This document shows positions 27,154 to 34,509 of a DNA stretch of 64,000 nt, in pieces. The position numbers and the translations under genes were made by a program. The notes beneath the pieces are model-generated. The model had not been told where the DNA came from, searched no databases, and saw only the letters and a program-made list of their open reading frames with translations. This stretch comes from Pseudomonas sp. BN411 (GTDB taxonomy: Bacteria > Pseudomonadota > Gammaproteobacteria > Pseudomonadales > Pseudomonadaceae), in NCBI RefSeq assembly GCF_029871235.1, contig NZ_SSOM01000065.1:186001-250000 (forward strand), in the 5' to 3' direction. How positions within the stretch are numbered: position 1 is the first letter of the stretch; each line of letters begins with the position of its first letter.

Positions 27154-27777
27154 TCAGGCATAAGCCCCACGGCGCAGGCTGTCGACCCAGCGGCGGCTGA
27201 TCTCCAACCCTTCCTCGGCGCTGAAGTTGGCGGGGTTCAGACACCATTCCAGCCACAGGCCGTCGAGCATGGCCGACAGGCCGATGGCTGCCAGGCGTGG
27301 CTTGGCGATGGAAAAACCTTCTTCCCTGGCCAGTTCCGAGAGCAGTTGCTCCAGCAGCACCAGGGAGCCGCCGTAGGTGCGTTCGTGGGCTTCGTTCACC
27401 TGCGGGGAATGGCGGATCAGGCTCCAGAACACCACCCAGGGGCTGAGCAGGTCGGGGTCGAGGGTGACCGGCGAGAAGTAGCCGGTGAGGAAGGCCTCAA
27501 GGCGTGCAGCGGGCGCCGGCCCTGCCGCGTCGATGCGCGCCACCAGTGCCTGGTTGACCTCACTGGCGAGGGTCTCGTAGGCCTGGGCGACCAGGGCGTC
27601 GATACTGCCGAAGTAGTGATTGATCAGCCCCAAGGCAACATTGGCTTCCTTGGCGATCCGGCGCACCGAAATGCCGGCATGTCCCTCGGCGACCAGGCAG
27701 CGCAGGGCGGCGCGCACCAGATGCTCGCGGCGTTCGTCGGGGTTGGTGCGGGGCTGTCTTTCGCGGGGCGTATCCAA
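27154..27777 (-). CDS. TetR family transcriptional regulator (BetI-like)
   Basis: A 207-residue regulator. The N-terminal helix-turn-helix is ALRCLVAEGHAGISVRRIAK...GLINHYFGS (about residues 21-60). The C-terminal ligand domain resembles BetI-type repressors (LSAMLDGLWLEWCLNP). The start is probably the TTG at 27777, which has GAAGGA about eight bases upstream. The frame is open further but enters the divergent promoter. It sits between the transporter operon and the AotO-like hydrolase gene, so it probably controls one or both. Confidence 0.85.
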   Translation of the reverse strand: MDTPRERQPRTNPDERREHLVRAALRCLVAEGHAGISVRRIAKEANVALGLINHYFGSIDALVAQAYETLASEVNQALVARIDAAGPAPAARLEAFLTGYFSPVTLDPDLLSPWVVFWSLIRHSPQVNEAHERTYGGSLVLLEQLLSELAREEGFSIAKPRLAAIGLSAMLDGLWLEWCLNPANFSAEEGLEISRRWVDSLRRGAYA

Positions 27778-27841
27778 GGGGCGATTTCCTTCGCTCGATG
27801 GGCCGGGATAGTACCGCCTGGCTCGATGACAAACCAACCGT

Positions 27842-27855
27842 CCGGACCGGTCCGG
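27842..27855. promoter_or_regulatory. Candidate TetR operator palindrome
   Basis: CCGGACCGGTCCGG is a perfect 14-bp palindrome in the 98-base divergent gap between the TetR gene and the hydrolase gene, 20 bases before the hydrolase start. Position and symmetry suit an operator. Its sequence differs from the palindrome upstream of the fusion gene. Confidence 0.5.
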
Positions 27856-27875
27856 CGACCATGAGGAGACAGGAC

Positions 27876-28889
27876 ATGATCGAAGACGTATCGCTCTGCG
27901 TGCCAGGGGATTCCGGTGCCATGCTGCGGGTACCGGCCTGGCGCCTGGACAGTGGCAGGCCTGGCCCCAGGGTTCACCTGCAGGCGGGTGTCCACGCCGA
28001 TGAGATCGCCGGCATGCTGGTGCTGCACAATTTGCTGCCGCGCCTGATCGAAGCAGACGAGAAGGGCCTGCTGCGCGGCTGCGTGACGGTGGTGCCCCAG
28101 GCCAATCCGCTGGGCATCGGCCAGTTCCGCCAGGGGCGCATCCTCGGGCGGCTGCATGAGCCCAGCGGCAGGAATTTCAATCGAGGCTTCCCGGAGTCGC
28201 TCGCGCAGGCAAGGCCGTTGGGCAACCTGGCGGCCTGGCAGAAGGCGCTGGCGGTGCTCGCGGCGGACGCCGACATCGTCCTCGACCTGCACACGGACGA
28301 GCAGGCGCTGCAGTACGTTTACCTGCATCAGTGCTTCTGGCCCGCCGGGCAGGACCTGGCAGCGGCGCTCGGGGCCGAAGTGGCGATCATCTGGGAGGGC
28401 GACAGCGATGGCGCCTTCGAGGAAGTGGTGATTGCGCCCTGGCTCGCGGAAGGGCGCTTCGAGGGGCGACTGGTGTCCACCGTCGAGCTGCGCGGCCAAG
28501 GGGACGTGAGCGACGCCCTGGCGCTGCAGGATGCCGATGGGATCTACCGCTTCCTCTGTGTCCGCGGGCTGATCGCCGAGCCGGTGCAGTTGCCGTCATG
28601 GCAGGGGAGGGCGGTGCCCATCGGGCATATGGAAACGGTCTTCGCGCCCGCATCCGGGGTGCTGGTGTTCGAGCGCGAACTGGGGGATCTGGTCCAGGCG
28701 GGAGAGTGTTTCGCGCGCATCGTCGCCGTGCCCGGCGATCCTTCCAGCGAGCATCGGCTGGTGGCGCCTCAGAGCGGGCTGATGGTCACTCGCCATGGCG
28801 ACCGGTTGATCCAGGCAGGGGCGATTGCCGCCAAGTTCACCGGCTCCGAAGCATCGAGCACCTGGACCTCAGGCGCGCTCGACCCGTAA
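27876..28889 (+). CDS. AstE/AspA-family zinc hydrolase (AotO-like)
   Basis: A 337-residue M14-type deacylase of the succinylglutamate desuccinylase/aspartoacylase superfamily. Zinc ligands are visible: His40 and Glu43 in QAGVHADE and His139 in VLDLHTDE. Glu204 in STVELRG is the likely catalytic glutamate. NPLGIGQFRQGRI and SGRNFNRGFP resemble AotO, which lies inside the arginine/ornithine transport operon of P. aeruginosa. It probably removes an acyl group from an N-acylated amino acid, but the substrate is unknown. The ATG at 27876 has AGGAGA upstream and is preferred over in-frame starts at 27798 and 27861. It is divergent from the TetR gene. Confidence 0.82.
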   Translation: MIEDVSLCVPGDSGAMLRVPAWRLDSGRPGPRVHLQAGVHADEIAGMLVLHNLLPRLIEADEKGLLRGCVTVVPQANPLGIGQFRQGRILGRLHEPSGRNFNRGFPESLAQARPLGNLAAWQKALAVLAADADIVLDLHTDEQALQYVYLHQCFWPAGQDLAAALGAEVAIIWEGDSDGAFEEVVIAPWLAEGRFEGRLVSTVELRGQGDVSDALALQDADGIYRFLCVRGLIAEPVQLPSWQGRAVPIGHMETVFAPASGVLVFERELGDLVQAGECFARIVAVPGDPSSEHRLVAPQSGLMVTRHGDRLIQAGAIAAKFTGSEASSTWTSGALDP

Positions 28890-28898
28890 CGCTCATAT

Positions 28899-28958
28899 GT
28901 AGGAGCCAGCTTGCTGGCGAAGGGGAGGCTCCGATTCGCGAGCAAGCTCGCTCCTACA
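28899..28958. repeat. REP doublet (REPIN), left of the RAYT gene
   Basis: TGTAGGAGCCAGCTTGCTGG and, inverted, CGAGCAAGCTCGCTCCTACA are 20 or so bases apart and form a long hairpin. The right copy contains the stop codon of the transposase gene. Confidence 0.88.
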
Positions 28959-29406
28959 ACCAGATCGCATCCCAGAAAGGGTAATCCCCCAGCTTCTCCA
29001 CAAGCCCGGCTCGCAAGGGATTGGCAATGACATAGCGGGCTACCGTCCGCACGTCTTCCTCTCTGCGAAGCGCATGGTCGTGAAAGCCCTTCTGCCAAAG
29101 CTGGCCGCTGCTGCGTGCAAGTGCATTCACGCCAATGGCTGAGCGGGACTTCAGTCGTCTTACGTGCTGTTCCAGAGTTCCGGACTGCAGCTGAACGAGC
29201 CAATGCAGATGGTCAGGCATCAATACCCAAGCGAGGGTTTCCAGCGAGTGCCCGTCCCGCATGGCGTAAATCTCCCGGGCGACCAGACAGCCGGCACTCC
29301 ACTTGGTGAACAGGGGCTTCCGGTTATGGGTAACAGTGGTCAGGAGATATATTCGGCCGGGCTCGGAGAAGCGGCCTCTGCGCAGATTCCTTCCTTGATA
29401 GCGCAT
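28954..29406 (-). CDS. REP-associated tyrosine transposase (RAYT)
   Basis: A 150-residue Y1 transposase of the IS200/IS605-related RAYT family. Such enzymes are single-copy domesticated transposases thought to mobilise REP sequences. The metal-binding His-hydrophobic-His motif lies in VLMPDHLHWLV. The catalytic tyrosine is probably in ARYVIANPLRAGLVE near the C-terminus, together with WQKGFHDHALR. The N-terminal RRGRFSEPGRIYLLTTVT is typical. The gene lies between two REP doublets (28899-28958 and 29474-29535), and its TAG stop is inside the left one. Confidence 0.92.
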   Translation of the reverse strand: MRYQGRNLRRGRFSEPGRIYLLTTVTHNRKPLFTKWSAGCLVAREIYAMRDGHSLETLAWVLMPDHLHWLVQLQSGTLEQHVRRLKSRSAIGVNALARSSGQLWQKGFHDHALRREEDVRTVARYVIANPLRAGLVEKLGDYPFWDAIWL

Positions 29407-29473
29407 CCATTCAGCTCCCTGTGGGCGAAACAGGGAGGCTTGCTCAGGGCGTCAAGAGGGGCACGGGAGGGAG

Positions 29474-29535
29474 TGTAGGAGCCAGCTTGCTGGCGAAGCG
29501 GATGGTCCGGTTCGCGAGCAAGCTCGCTCCTACAG
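29474..29535. repeat. REP doublet (REPIN), right of the RAYT gene
   Basis: The same inverted REP pair as at 28899 (TGTAGGAGCCAGCTTGC...GCAAGCTCGCTCCTACA), lying between the RAYT start and the 3' end of prfC. The transposase gene is thus bracketed by two doublets. Confidence 0.88.
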
Positions 29536-29542
29536 CGCGCGG

Positions 29543-31126
29543 TCAGTGGTGCTCGCGGGTTGCGCGGAATTTCACGTCCGGCCAGCGTTCTTCCATCAGG
29601 CTGAGGTTCACTCGGGTCGGGGCCAGATAGGTGAGGTGGCCGCCGCCGTCCACGGCAAGGTTCTCGAAGGCCTTGTCCTGGAACTCCTTGAGCTTCTTCT
29701 CGTCGCTGCACTCGATCCAGCGCGCCGACCAGACGTTGATCGCCTCGTAGGCGCACTCGACCTTGTATTCCTCCTTCAGGCGGCTGGCGACCACATCGAA
29801 CTGCAGCACGCCCACGGCGCCGAGGATGATGTCGTTGTTGCGCTCGGGGAAGAACACCTGGGTGGCGCCTTCCTCGGCCAGTTCCTGCAGGCCCTGGCGC
29901 AGCTGCTTGGACTTCAGCGGGTCCTTCAGGCGTACGCGGCGGAAGAGTTCCGGGGCGAAGTGCGGGATACCGGTGAAGCCCAGGGCCTCGCCTTCGGTGA
30001 AGGTGTCGCCGATCTGGATGGTGCCGTGGTTGTGCAGGCCGATGATGTCGCCGGCGAAGGCTTCTTCCAGCTGCTCACGCTCGCTGGAGAAGAAGGTCAG
30101 GGCGTCGCCGATCTTCACGTCCTTGCCCAGGCGCACGTGGCGCATCTTCATGCCCTTCTCGTACTTGCCCGAGCAGATGCGCATGAAGGCGATGCGATCG
30201 CGGTGTTTCGGGTCCATGTTCGCCTGAATCTTGAACACGAAGCCGGAGAACTTCTCTTCGGTGGGCTCGACGCTGCGCTCGTGGGTAGCACGCGACAGCG
30301 GTTTCGGCGCCCAGTCAACGATGCAGTCGAGCACCTGGTCGACACCGAAGTTACCCAGTGCGGTACCGAAGAACACCGGGGTCAGCTCGCCCTTGAGGAA
30401 GGCTTCCTTGTCGAACTCATGGCAGGCGCCCTGCACCAGTTCCAGCTCCTCGATGAAGCGCTCGTAGAGGTCGCCCAGGTGGGCACGGGCCTCATCCGAG
30501 TCGAGCTTGTCGATCACCTTCATCTCGGTGCGTTCGTGGCCGTGGCCGGGGGTGTAGACGATGATCTTGTCCTGGGCCAGGTGGTACACGCCCTTGAAGT
30601 CCTTGTAGCAGCCGATCGGCCAGGTGATCGGCGCAGCCTTGATCTTCAGGACGGCTTCGATCTCGTCGAGCAGCTCGATGGGGTCGCGGATGTCGCGGTC
30701 CAGCTTGTTGATGAAGCTGACGATGGGTGTGTCACGCAGGCGGCAGACTTCCATCAGGGCGATGGTGCGCGGCTCTACGCCCTTACCGCCGTCGAGGACC
30801 ATCAGCGCCGAGTCCACCGCGGTCAGGGTGCGGTAGGTGTCTTCGGAGAAGTCTTCGTGGCCGGGGGTGTCGAGCAGGTTGATCATGTGCTCGCGGTAGG
30901 GGAACTGCATCACCGAGGTGGTGATGGAGATGCCGCGCTGCTTTTCCATCTCCATCCAGTCGGAGGTGGCGTGACGGTCGGATTTACGCGACTTCACGGT
31001 ACCGGCCACGGCGATGGCCTTGCCCATCAGCAGCAGCTTCTCGGTGATGGTGGTCTTACCGGCGTCGGGGTGGGAAATGATGGCGAAGGTGCGGCGTTTC
31101 GCGACTTCGGCGGCCTGGATGGTCAT
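29543..31126 (-). CDS. prfC: Peptide chain release factor 3
   Basis: A 527-residue translational GTPase that recycles RF1/RF2 from the ribosome after termination. G1 is [16 protein letters not shown] (residues about 15-30), G2 is RGISITTS, G3 is [16 protein letters not shown] and G4 is SFINKLDRD. The length and the C-terminal RF3 domain are standard. It ends eight bases from the REP doublet, which may serve as its 3' end. Confidence 0.97.
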   Translation of the reverse strand: MTIQAAEVAKRRTFAIISHPDAGKTTITEKLLLMGKAIAVAGTVKSRKSDRHATSDWMEMEKQRGISITTSVMQFPYREHMINLLDTPGHEDFSEDTYRTLTAVDSALMVLDGGKGVEPRTIALMEVCRLRDTPIVSFINKLDRDIRDPIELLDEIEAVLKIKAAPITWPIGCYKDFKGVYHLAQDKIIVYTPGHGHERTEMKVIDKLDSDEARAHLGDLYERFIEELELVQGACHEFDKEAFLKGELTPVFFGTALGNFGVDQVLDCIVDWAPKPLSRATHERSVEPTEEKFSGFVFKIQANMDPKHRDRIAFMRICSGKYEKGMKMRHVRLGKDVKIGDALTFFSSEREQLEEAFAGDIIGLHNHGTIQIGDTFTEGEALGFTGIPHFAPELFRRVRLKDPLKSKQLRQGLQELAEEGATQVFFPERNNDIILGAVGVLQFDVVASRLKEEYKVECAYEAINVWSARWIECSDEKKLKEFQDKAFENLAVDGGGHLTYLAPTRVNLSLMEERWPDVKFRATREHH

Positions 31127-31271
31127 GGGTGCGTGCCTGGCTGGAAATGTGACGGGCAGCGGACGGCCCGGAAAAGCGCGGGATTATAACGGGAAATGGA
31201 CGGTCGATCAGCGCCGCCGGGCATGTCGGGGCACCCTACGCCCGGATCACCAGCCGGGCCTACACGCTTTT

Positions 31272-31336
31272 TGTAGGAGCGAGCTTGCTCGCGAAAGATC
31301 GTGCTTGGGGCTGTTCGCGAGCAAGCTCGCTCCTAC
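31272..31336. repeat. REP doublet
   Basis: TGTAGGAGCGAGCTTGCTCG and an inverted copy (CGAGCAAGCTCGCTCCTAC) about 20 bases apart, of the same class as the copies flanking the RAYT gene. It lies in the 453-base gap between prfC and the speC leader. The rest of this gap (31337-31580) should hold the speC promoter, but I see no convincing -35/-10 pair. Confidence 0.88.
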
Positions 31337-31580
31337 GGGTGTTCAATTTGCCCCTCCCGAGCCCCCTGTCATCACCCTGAAACCCGCGTCTGTGCAGCAT
31401 TCCATAACGTTTTGTTGAGTATTTGAAACATTCAACTGGTGATGCGACAAAGGGATGCGAGAAAGCGGCAATTTTTGATTGATCTGCGGTTCCTGTGGTC
31501 CTAAAGTTCGCGCCCGAACGTCCATGCTGGCAACGATCCATCCGGCTCAAGTACTGACGACGAGAGGTTTGAGGTCATAG

Positions 31581-31688
31581 ATGACTGAAAATCCTCGGCG
31601 ACATGCCTTGGGAAGTAGGCGAACCAAAGTGGGGAAACTGATCAGACGTTCAGGCCTGTTGTCCAACGCAACTCTGGGCCACCCCTAA
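31581..31688 (+). CDS. Candidate leader peptide upstream of speC (35 codons)
   Basis: A 35-codon ORF begins at an ATG with a strong GAGGT site six bases upstream (31571-31575) and ends 36 bases before the ornithine decarboxylase start. The peptide is strongly basic, with RRHALGSRRTKVGKLIRRSG in its middle. In enterobacteria speF is preceded by a similar-sized ORF (speFL, about 34 codons). SpeFL stalls the ribosome on ornithine through an HIRRT-type segment and so controls ornithine decarboxylase expression. The RRT plus distal basic residues here are a weak resemblance. Function is inferred from position, size, ribosome site and basic character. Confidence 0.55.
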   Translation: MTENPRRHALGSRRTKVGKLIRRSGLLSNATLGHP

Positions 31689-31724
31689 CAACTTTTGTTT
31701 GTTTTGCCATATGGAGTCCCTCGC

Positions 31725-32888
31725 ATGTCGATCAAGGTCGAAGACTATTTCTCGTCCGCAACTTTCCAGCGCATGAAGGCATTCGCCGACAAGCAAGAAA
31801 CCCCGTTCGTAGTGATCGACAAGCAGACCATCGCTGATTCCTACGACCAGCTGGTGAGCTGCTTCCCCTTCGCCAAGGTCTATTACGCGGTGAAGGCCAA
31901 CCCCGCCACCGAAATCACCGAGCTGCTGCGCGACAAGGGCTCGAACTTCGACATCGCCTCCATCTATGAGCTGGACAAGGTGATGAAGACCGGCGTTGGC
32001 CCGGAGCGCATCAGCTACGGCAACACCATCAAGAAAGCCCGTGACATCCGCTACTTCTACGAGAAGGGCGTGCGTCTGTTCGCCACCGACTCCGAAGCCG
32101 ACCTGCGTAACATCGCCAAGGCCGCTCCGGGCGCCAAGGTCTACGTGCGCATCCTCACCGAAGGTTCCACCTCGGCTGACTGGCCGCTGTCGCGCAAGTT
32201 CGGTTGCAACCCGGACATGGCCCTGGACCTGCTGATCCTCGCCAAGCAACTGGGCCTGGTGCCTTACGGCGTGTCTTTCCACGTTGGCTCGCAACAGCGC
32301 GACATCGACGTGTGGGACGCCGCCATTGCCAAGGTGAAGGTGATCTTCGAGCGCCTGAAGGAAGAAGACGGCATCACCCTGCAGATGATCAACATGGGCG
32401 GCGGCTTCCCGGCCAACTACATCCAGCGCACCAACAGCCTGGAAACCTACGCCGAGGAAATCATCCGCTTCCTCAAGGAAGACTTCGGCGACGAGCTGCC
32501 GGAAATCATCCTGGAGCCGGGCCGTTCCCTGATCGCCAACGCCGGCATCCTGGTCAGCGAAGTGGTGCTGGTGGCGCGTAAGTCGCGCACCGCCGTGGAG
32601 CGCTGGATCTACACCGACGTGGGCAAGTTCTCCGGCCTGATCGAAACCATGGACGAAGCCATCAAGTTCCCGATCTGGGTCGAGAAGAAGGGCGAGATGG
32701 AAGAAGTGGTAATCGCCGGCCCGACCTGCGACAGCGCCGACATCATGTACGAGAACTACAAGTACGGCCTGCCGCTGAACCTGGCCGCTGAGGACCGCCT
32801 GTACTGGCTGTCCACCGGCGCCTACACCACCAGCTACAGCGCGGTGGAATTCAACGGCTTCCCGCCGCTGAAGGCTTTCTACCTGTAA
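31725..32888 (+). CDS. speC: Ornithine decarboxylase (eukaryotic-type, alanine racemase fold)
   Basis: A 387-residue PLP enzyme converting ornithine to putrescine. The cofactor lysine is Lys57 in YYAVKANP. HVGSQQRDID, MGGGFPANY, the phosphate-binding EPGRS (264-268) and the active-site Cys335 in GPTCDSAD are all present. This is the fold-type III family shared with eukaryotes, not the large enterobacterial SpeC. The ATG at 31725 has GGAG upstream. The frame extends to 31695 but would overlap the space after the leader ORF. It stands alone and is followed by a hairpin. Confidence 0.96.
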   Translation: MSIKVEDYFSSATFQRMKAFADKQETPFVVIDKQTIADSYDQLVSCFPFAKVYYAVKANPATEITELLRDKGSNFDIASIYELDKVMKTGVGPERISYGNTIKKARDIRYFYEKGVRLFATDSEADLRNIAKAAPGAKVYVRILTEGSTSADWPLSRKFGCNPDMALDLLILAKQLGLVPYGVSFHVGSQQRDIDVWDAAIAKVKVIFERLKEEDGITLQMINMGGGFPANYIQRTNSLETYAEEIIRFLKEDFGDELPEIILEPGRSLIANAGILVSEVVLVARKSRTAVERWIYTDVGKFSGLIETMDEAIKFPIWVEKKGEMEEVVIAGPTCDSADIMYENYKYGLPLNLAAEDRLYWLSTGAYTTSYSAVEFNGFPPLKAFYL

Positions 32889-32904
32889 GCAGCCAAGCGT
32901 TACC

Positions 32905-32936
32905 GACAAGGCCCGCCTTCATGGCGGGCCTTGTCG
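32905..32936 (+). terminator. Terminator-like hairpin after speC
   Basis: Perfect 13-bp arms (GACAAGGCCCGCC and complement) with loop TTCAT, 17 bases after the stop. They are followed by a weak T-tract (GTTTG). Confidence 0.8.
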
Positions 32937-33065
32937 TTTGTGGGGGCGATTCCGTGTCGCAGCGCCTGTCATTTCGCGCGCCCCGCAGTGGCAGTAAGAT
33001 GAGTGCGATTTCCATTTGCAATCGCTTGTCGACCGGCTCCCAGCGGGCCTGGAGTGCCTGCCGCC

Positions 33066-34154
33066 GTGACCGTCCAGATACCCGCCGAAATCGCCGCCGT
33101 CGCCGATTACGAAGCCTTCGCCCGCGAGCGCATGACGCCTTCCGCATGGGCCTACCTCAACGGTGGTGCCGCGGATGAGCTGACCCTGGCAGAAAACCTC
33201 GCCGCCTTCCGGCGCATGCGTCTGCTCAACCGGGTCCTGGGGAATCTGCAGGGCGGCCATACGCGACTTCGGCTCTGCGGGCTCGATCTCGACTACCCGA
33301 TCCTCCTCGCCCCGGTGGCCTTCCAGAAGCTGGCCCACCCGGATGGCGAGCTGGCCAGCGTCCTAGGCGCTTCGGCGATGGGGGCGGCCATGGTGGTCAG
33401 CACCCAGGCCAGCGTCAGTCTTGAAGACATCGCCCAGGCGGCGCATGCACCGCTCTGGTTCCAGCTCTACATCCAGCCGGACCGCGACTTCACCCGCGAG
33501 CTGGTGCGACGTGCCGAAGCCGCCGGTTATCGCGCCCTGGTGGTGACGGTGGATGCGCCCGTCAACGGCATGCGCAATCGCGAGCAACGTGCCGCCTTCG
33601 CCCTGCCCGAGGGCGTTGAGGCGGTCAACCTGAGGGGCATGCGCAGCCTGCCGCCCAGCGTCGCTCAGCCGGGCGCCAGACCGCTCTTCGGCAGCCCGCT
33701 ACTGGACCACGCGCCAACCTGGAAGGACCTGGAGTGGCTGCAATCACTCACGCGCCTGCCGGTGCTGGTCAAGGGGGTGATGAACCCCGTGGACGCGGCG
33801 CGGGCGGTGGATCAGGGCGTGGCAGGCCTGGTGGTTTCCAATCACGGCGGGCGTACGTTGGACGGCATGCCCGCGACCCTGGATGTGCTTCCCGCCATCG
33901 CCAGCGTGGTGCAGGGCAGGGTGCCGATCCTGCTGGATGGCGGCATTCGCCGGGGCACCGATGTGCTCAAGGCCATCGCCCTGGGGGCGAGTGCGGTGAT
34001 GATCGGGCGGCCGTACGTTCACGGCCTGGCCACCGCTGGTGCTTCCGGTGTCGCCCATGTGCTTCACCTGCTGCGCACCGAGTTGGAGGTGGCCATGGCG
34101 CTTACCGGCTGCGCCAGAGTGACCGATATCGACGCTTCGCTCATTTGGCGCTGA
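33066..34154 (+). CDS. FMN-dependent alpha-hydroxy-acid oxidase/dehydrogenase
   Basis: A 362-residue TIM-barrel flavoprotein of the lactate/glycolate oxidase family. The catalytic His260 lies in VVSNHGGRTLD. The flavin-binding lysine is Lys236 (LVKGVM), and the phosphate-binding DGGIRRGTDVLKA and GASAVMIGRP follow. The active-site tyrosine is probably in WFQLYIQ. The start is chosen as the GTG at 33066 with GGAG upstream, giving MTVQIPAEIAAVADYEAFAR as in the family. No membrane-binding insert is obvious, so an oxygen-dependent oxidase or monooxygenase is as likely as a quinone-linked dehydrogenase. The exact hydroxy acid is unknown. Confidence 0.88.
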   Translation: MTVQIPAEIAAVADYEAFARERMTPSAWAYLNGGAADELTLAENLAAFRRMRLLNRVLGNLQGGHTRLRLCGLDLDYPILLAPVAFQKLAHPDGELASVLGASAMGAAMVVSTQASVSLEDIAQAAHAPLWFQLYIQPDRDFTRELVRRAEAAGYRALVVTVDAPVNGMRNREQRAAFALPEGVEAVNLRGMRSLPPSVAQPGARPLFGSPLLDHAPTWKDLEWLQSLTRLPVLVKGVMNPVDAARAVDQGVAGLVVSNHGGRTLDGMPATLDVLPAIASVVQGRVPILLDGGIRRGTDVLKAIALGASAVMIGRPYVHGLATAGASGVAHVLHLLRTELEVAMALTGCARVTDIDASLIWR

Positions 34155-34450
34155 GCTGCGCACACTTCATTGCGATGGGCGACAAGCCTGGGAAATCAAT
34201 GAGATCGAGGCTATCGGCTTGGTCGATTTTTATCCTCGCGTCCATTCCTGCTAGTCGCCGGGTTGAAAATGTGACTTGCTGGTCACTGTTTTCGTGGTGA
34301 AAGCCGCGTGCGCGGAATATTTCTCCTTTTCCGGATTTATTGCAGCGGATGGCGTCATGATCGAGGTGCTTAGCGGGGAACTGGCTGATCTCATGAGTCC
34401 ATGCAGGCTCTCGAGAAATGTAAATTCTATGTAAAGTATTTGCATTAATA

Positions 34451-34481
34451 TTTACTGATAAACATTCGCAAATAGAATCGC
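34451..34481 (+). promoter_or_regulatory. Promoter region of piuA with a block shared with piuB
   Basis: TTTACT (34451-34456) and TAGAAT (34473-34478) form a -35/-10 pair with a 16-base spacer. The block TTCGCAAATAGAATCGC is almost identical to one upstream of piuB (36804-36821). The gap 34155-34509 is AT-rich around this promoter. A degenerate Fur site (GCAAATAGAAT-like) could overlap it, but I do not see a full 19-bp Fur box. Confidence 0.5.
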
Positions 34482-34509
34482 GCCTCAAATTCACCGGGGA
34501 GTGATTCTT

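Noticed and set aside
29546-31189. A 547-codon frame antisense to prfC
   Set aside because: It mirrors the codon pattern of the well-supported release factor gene on the other strand. It has no recognisable domain and runs through the prfC start into the upstream region.
31337-31580. A riboswitch in the speC leader
   Set aside because: I looked for known amino-acid and metabolite riboswitch cores and saw none. The 35-codon ORF at 31581 is the better explanation for a regulated leader.
34441-34481. A full Fur box at piuA
   Set aside because: Only scattered matches to the 19-bp consensus are visible. I report the promoter block, not a confident Fur site.
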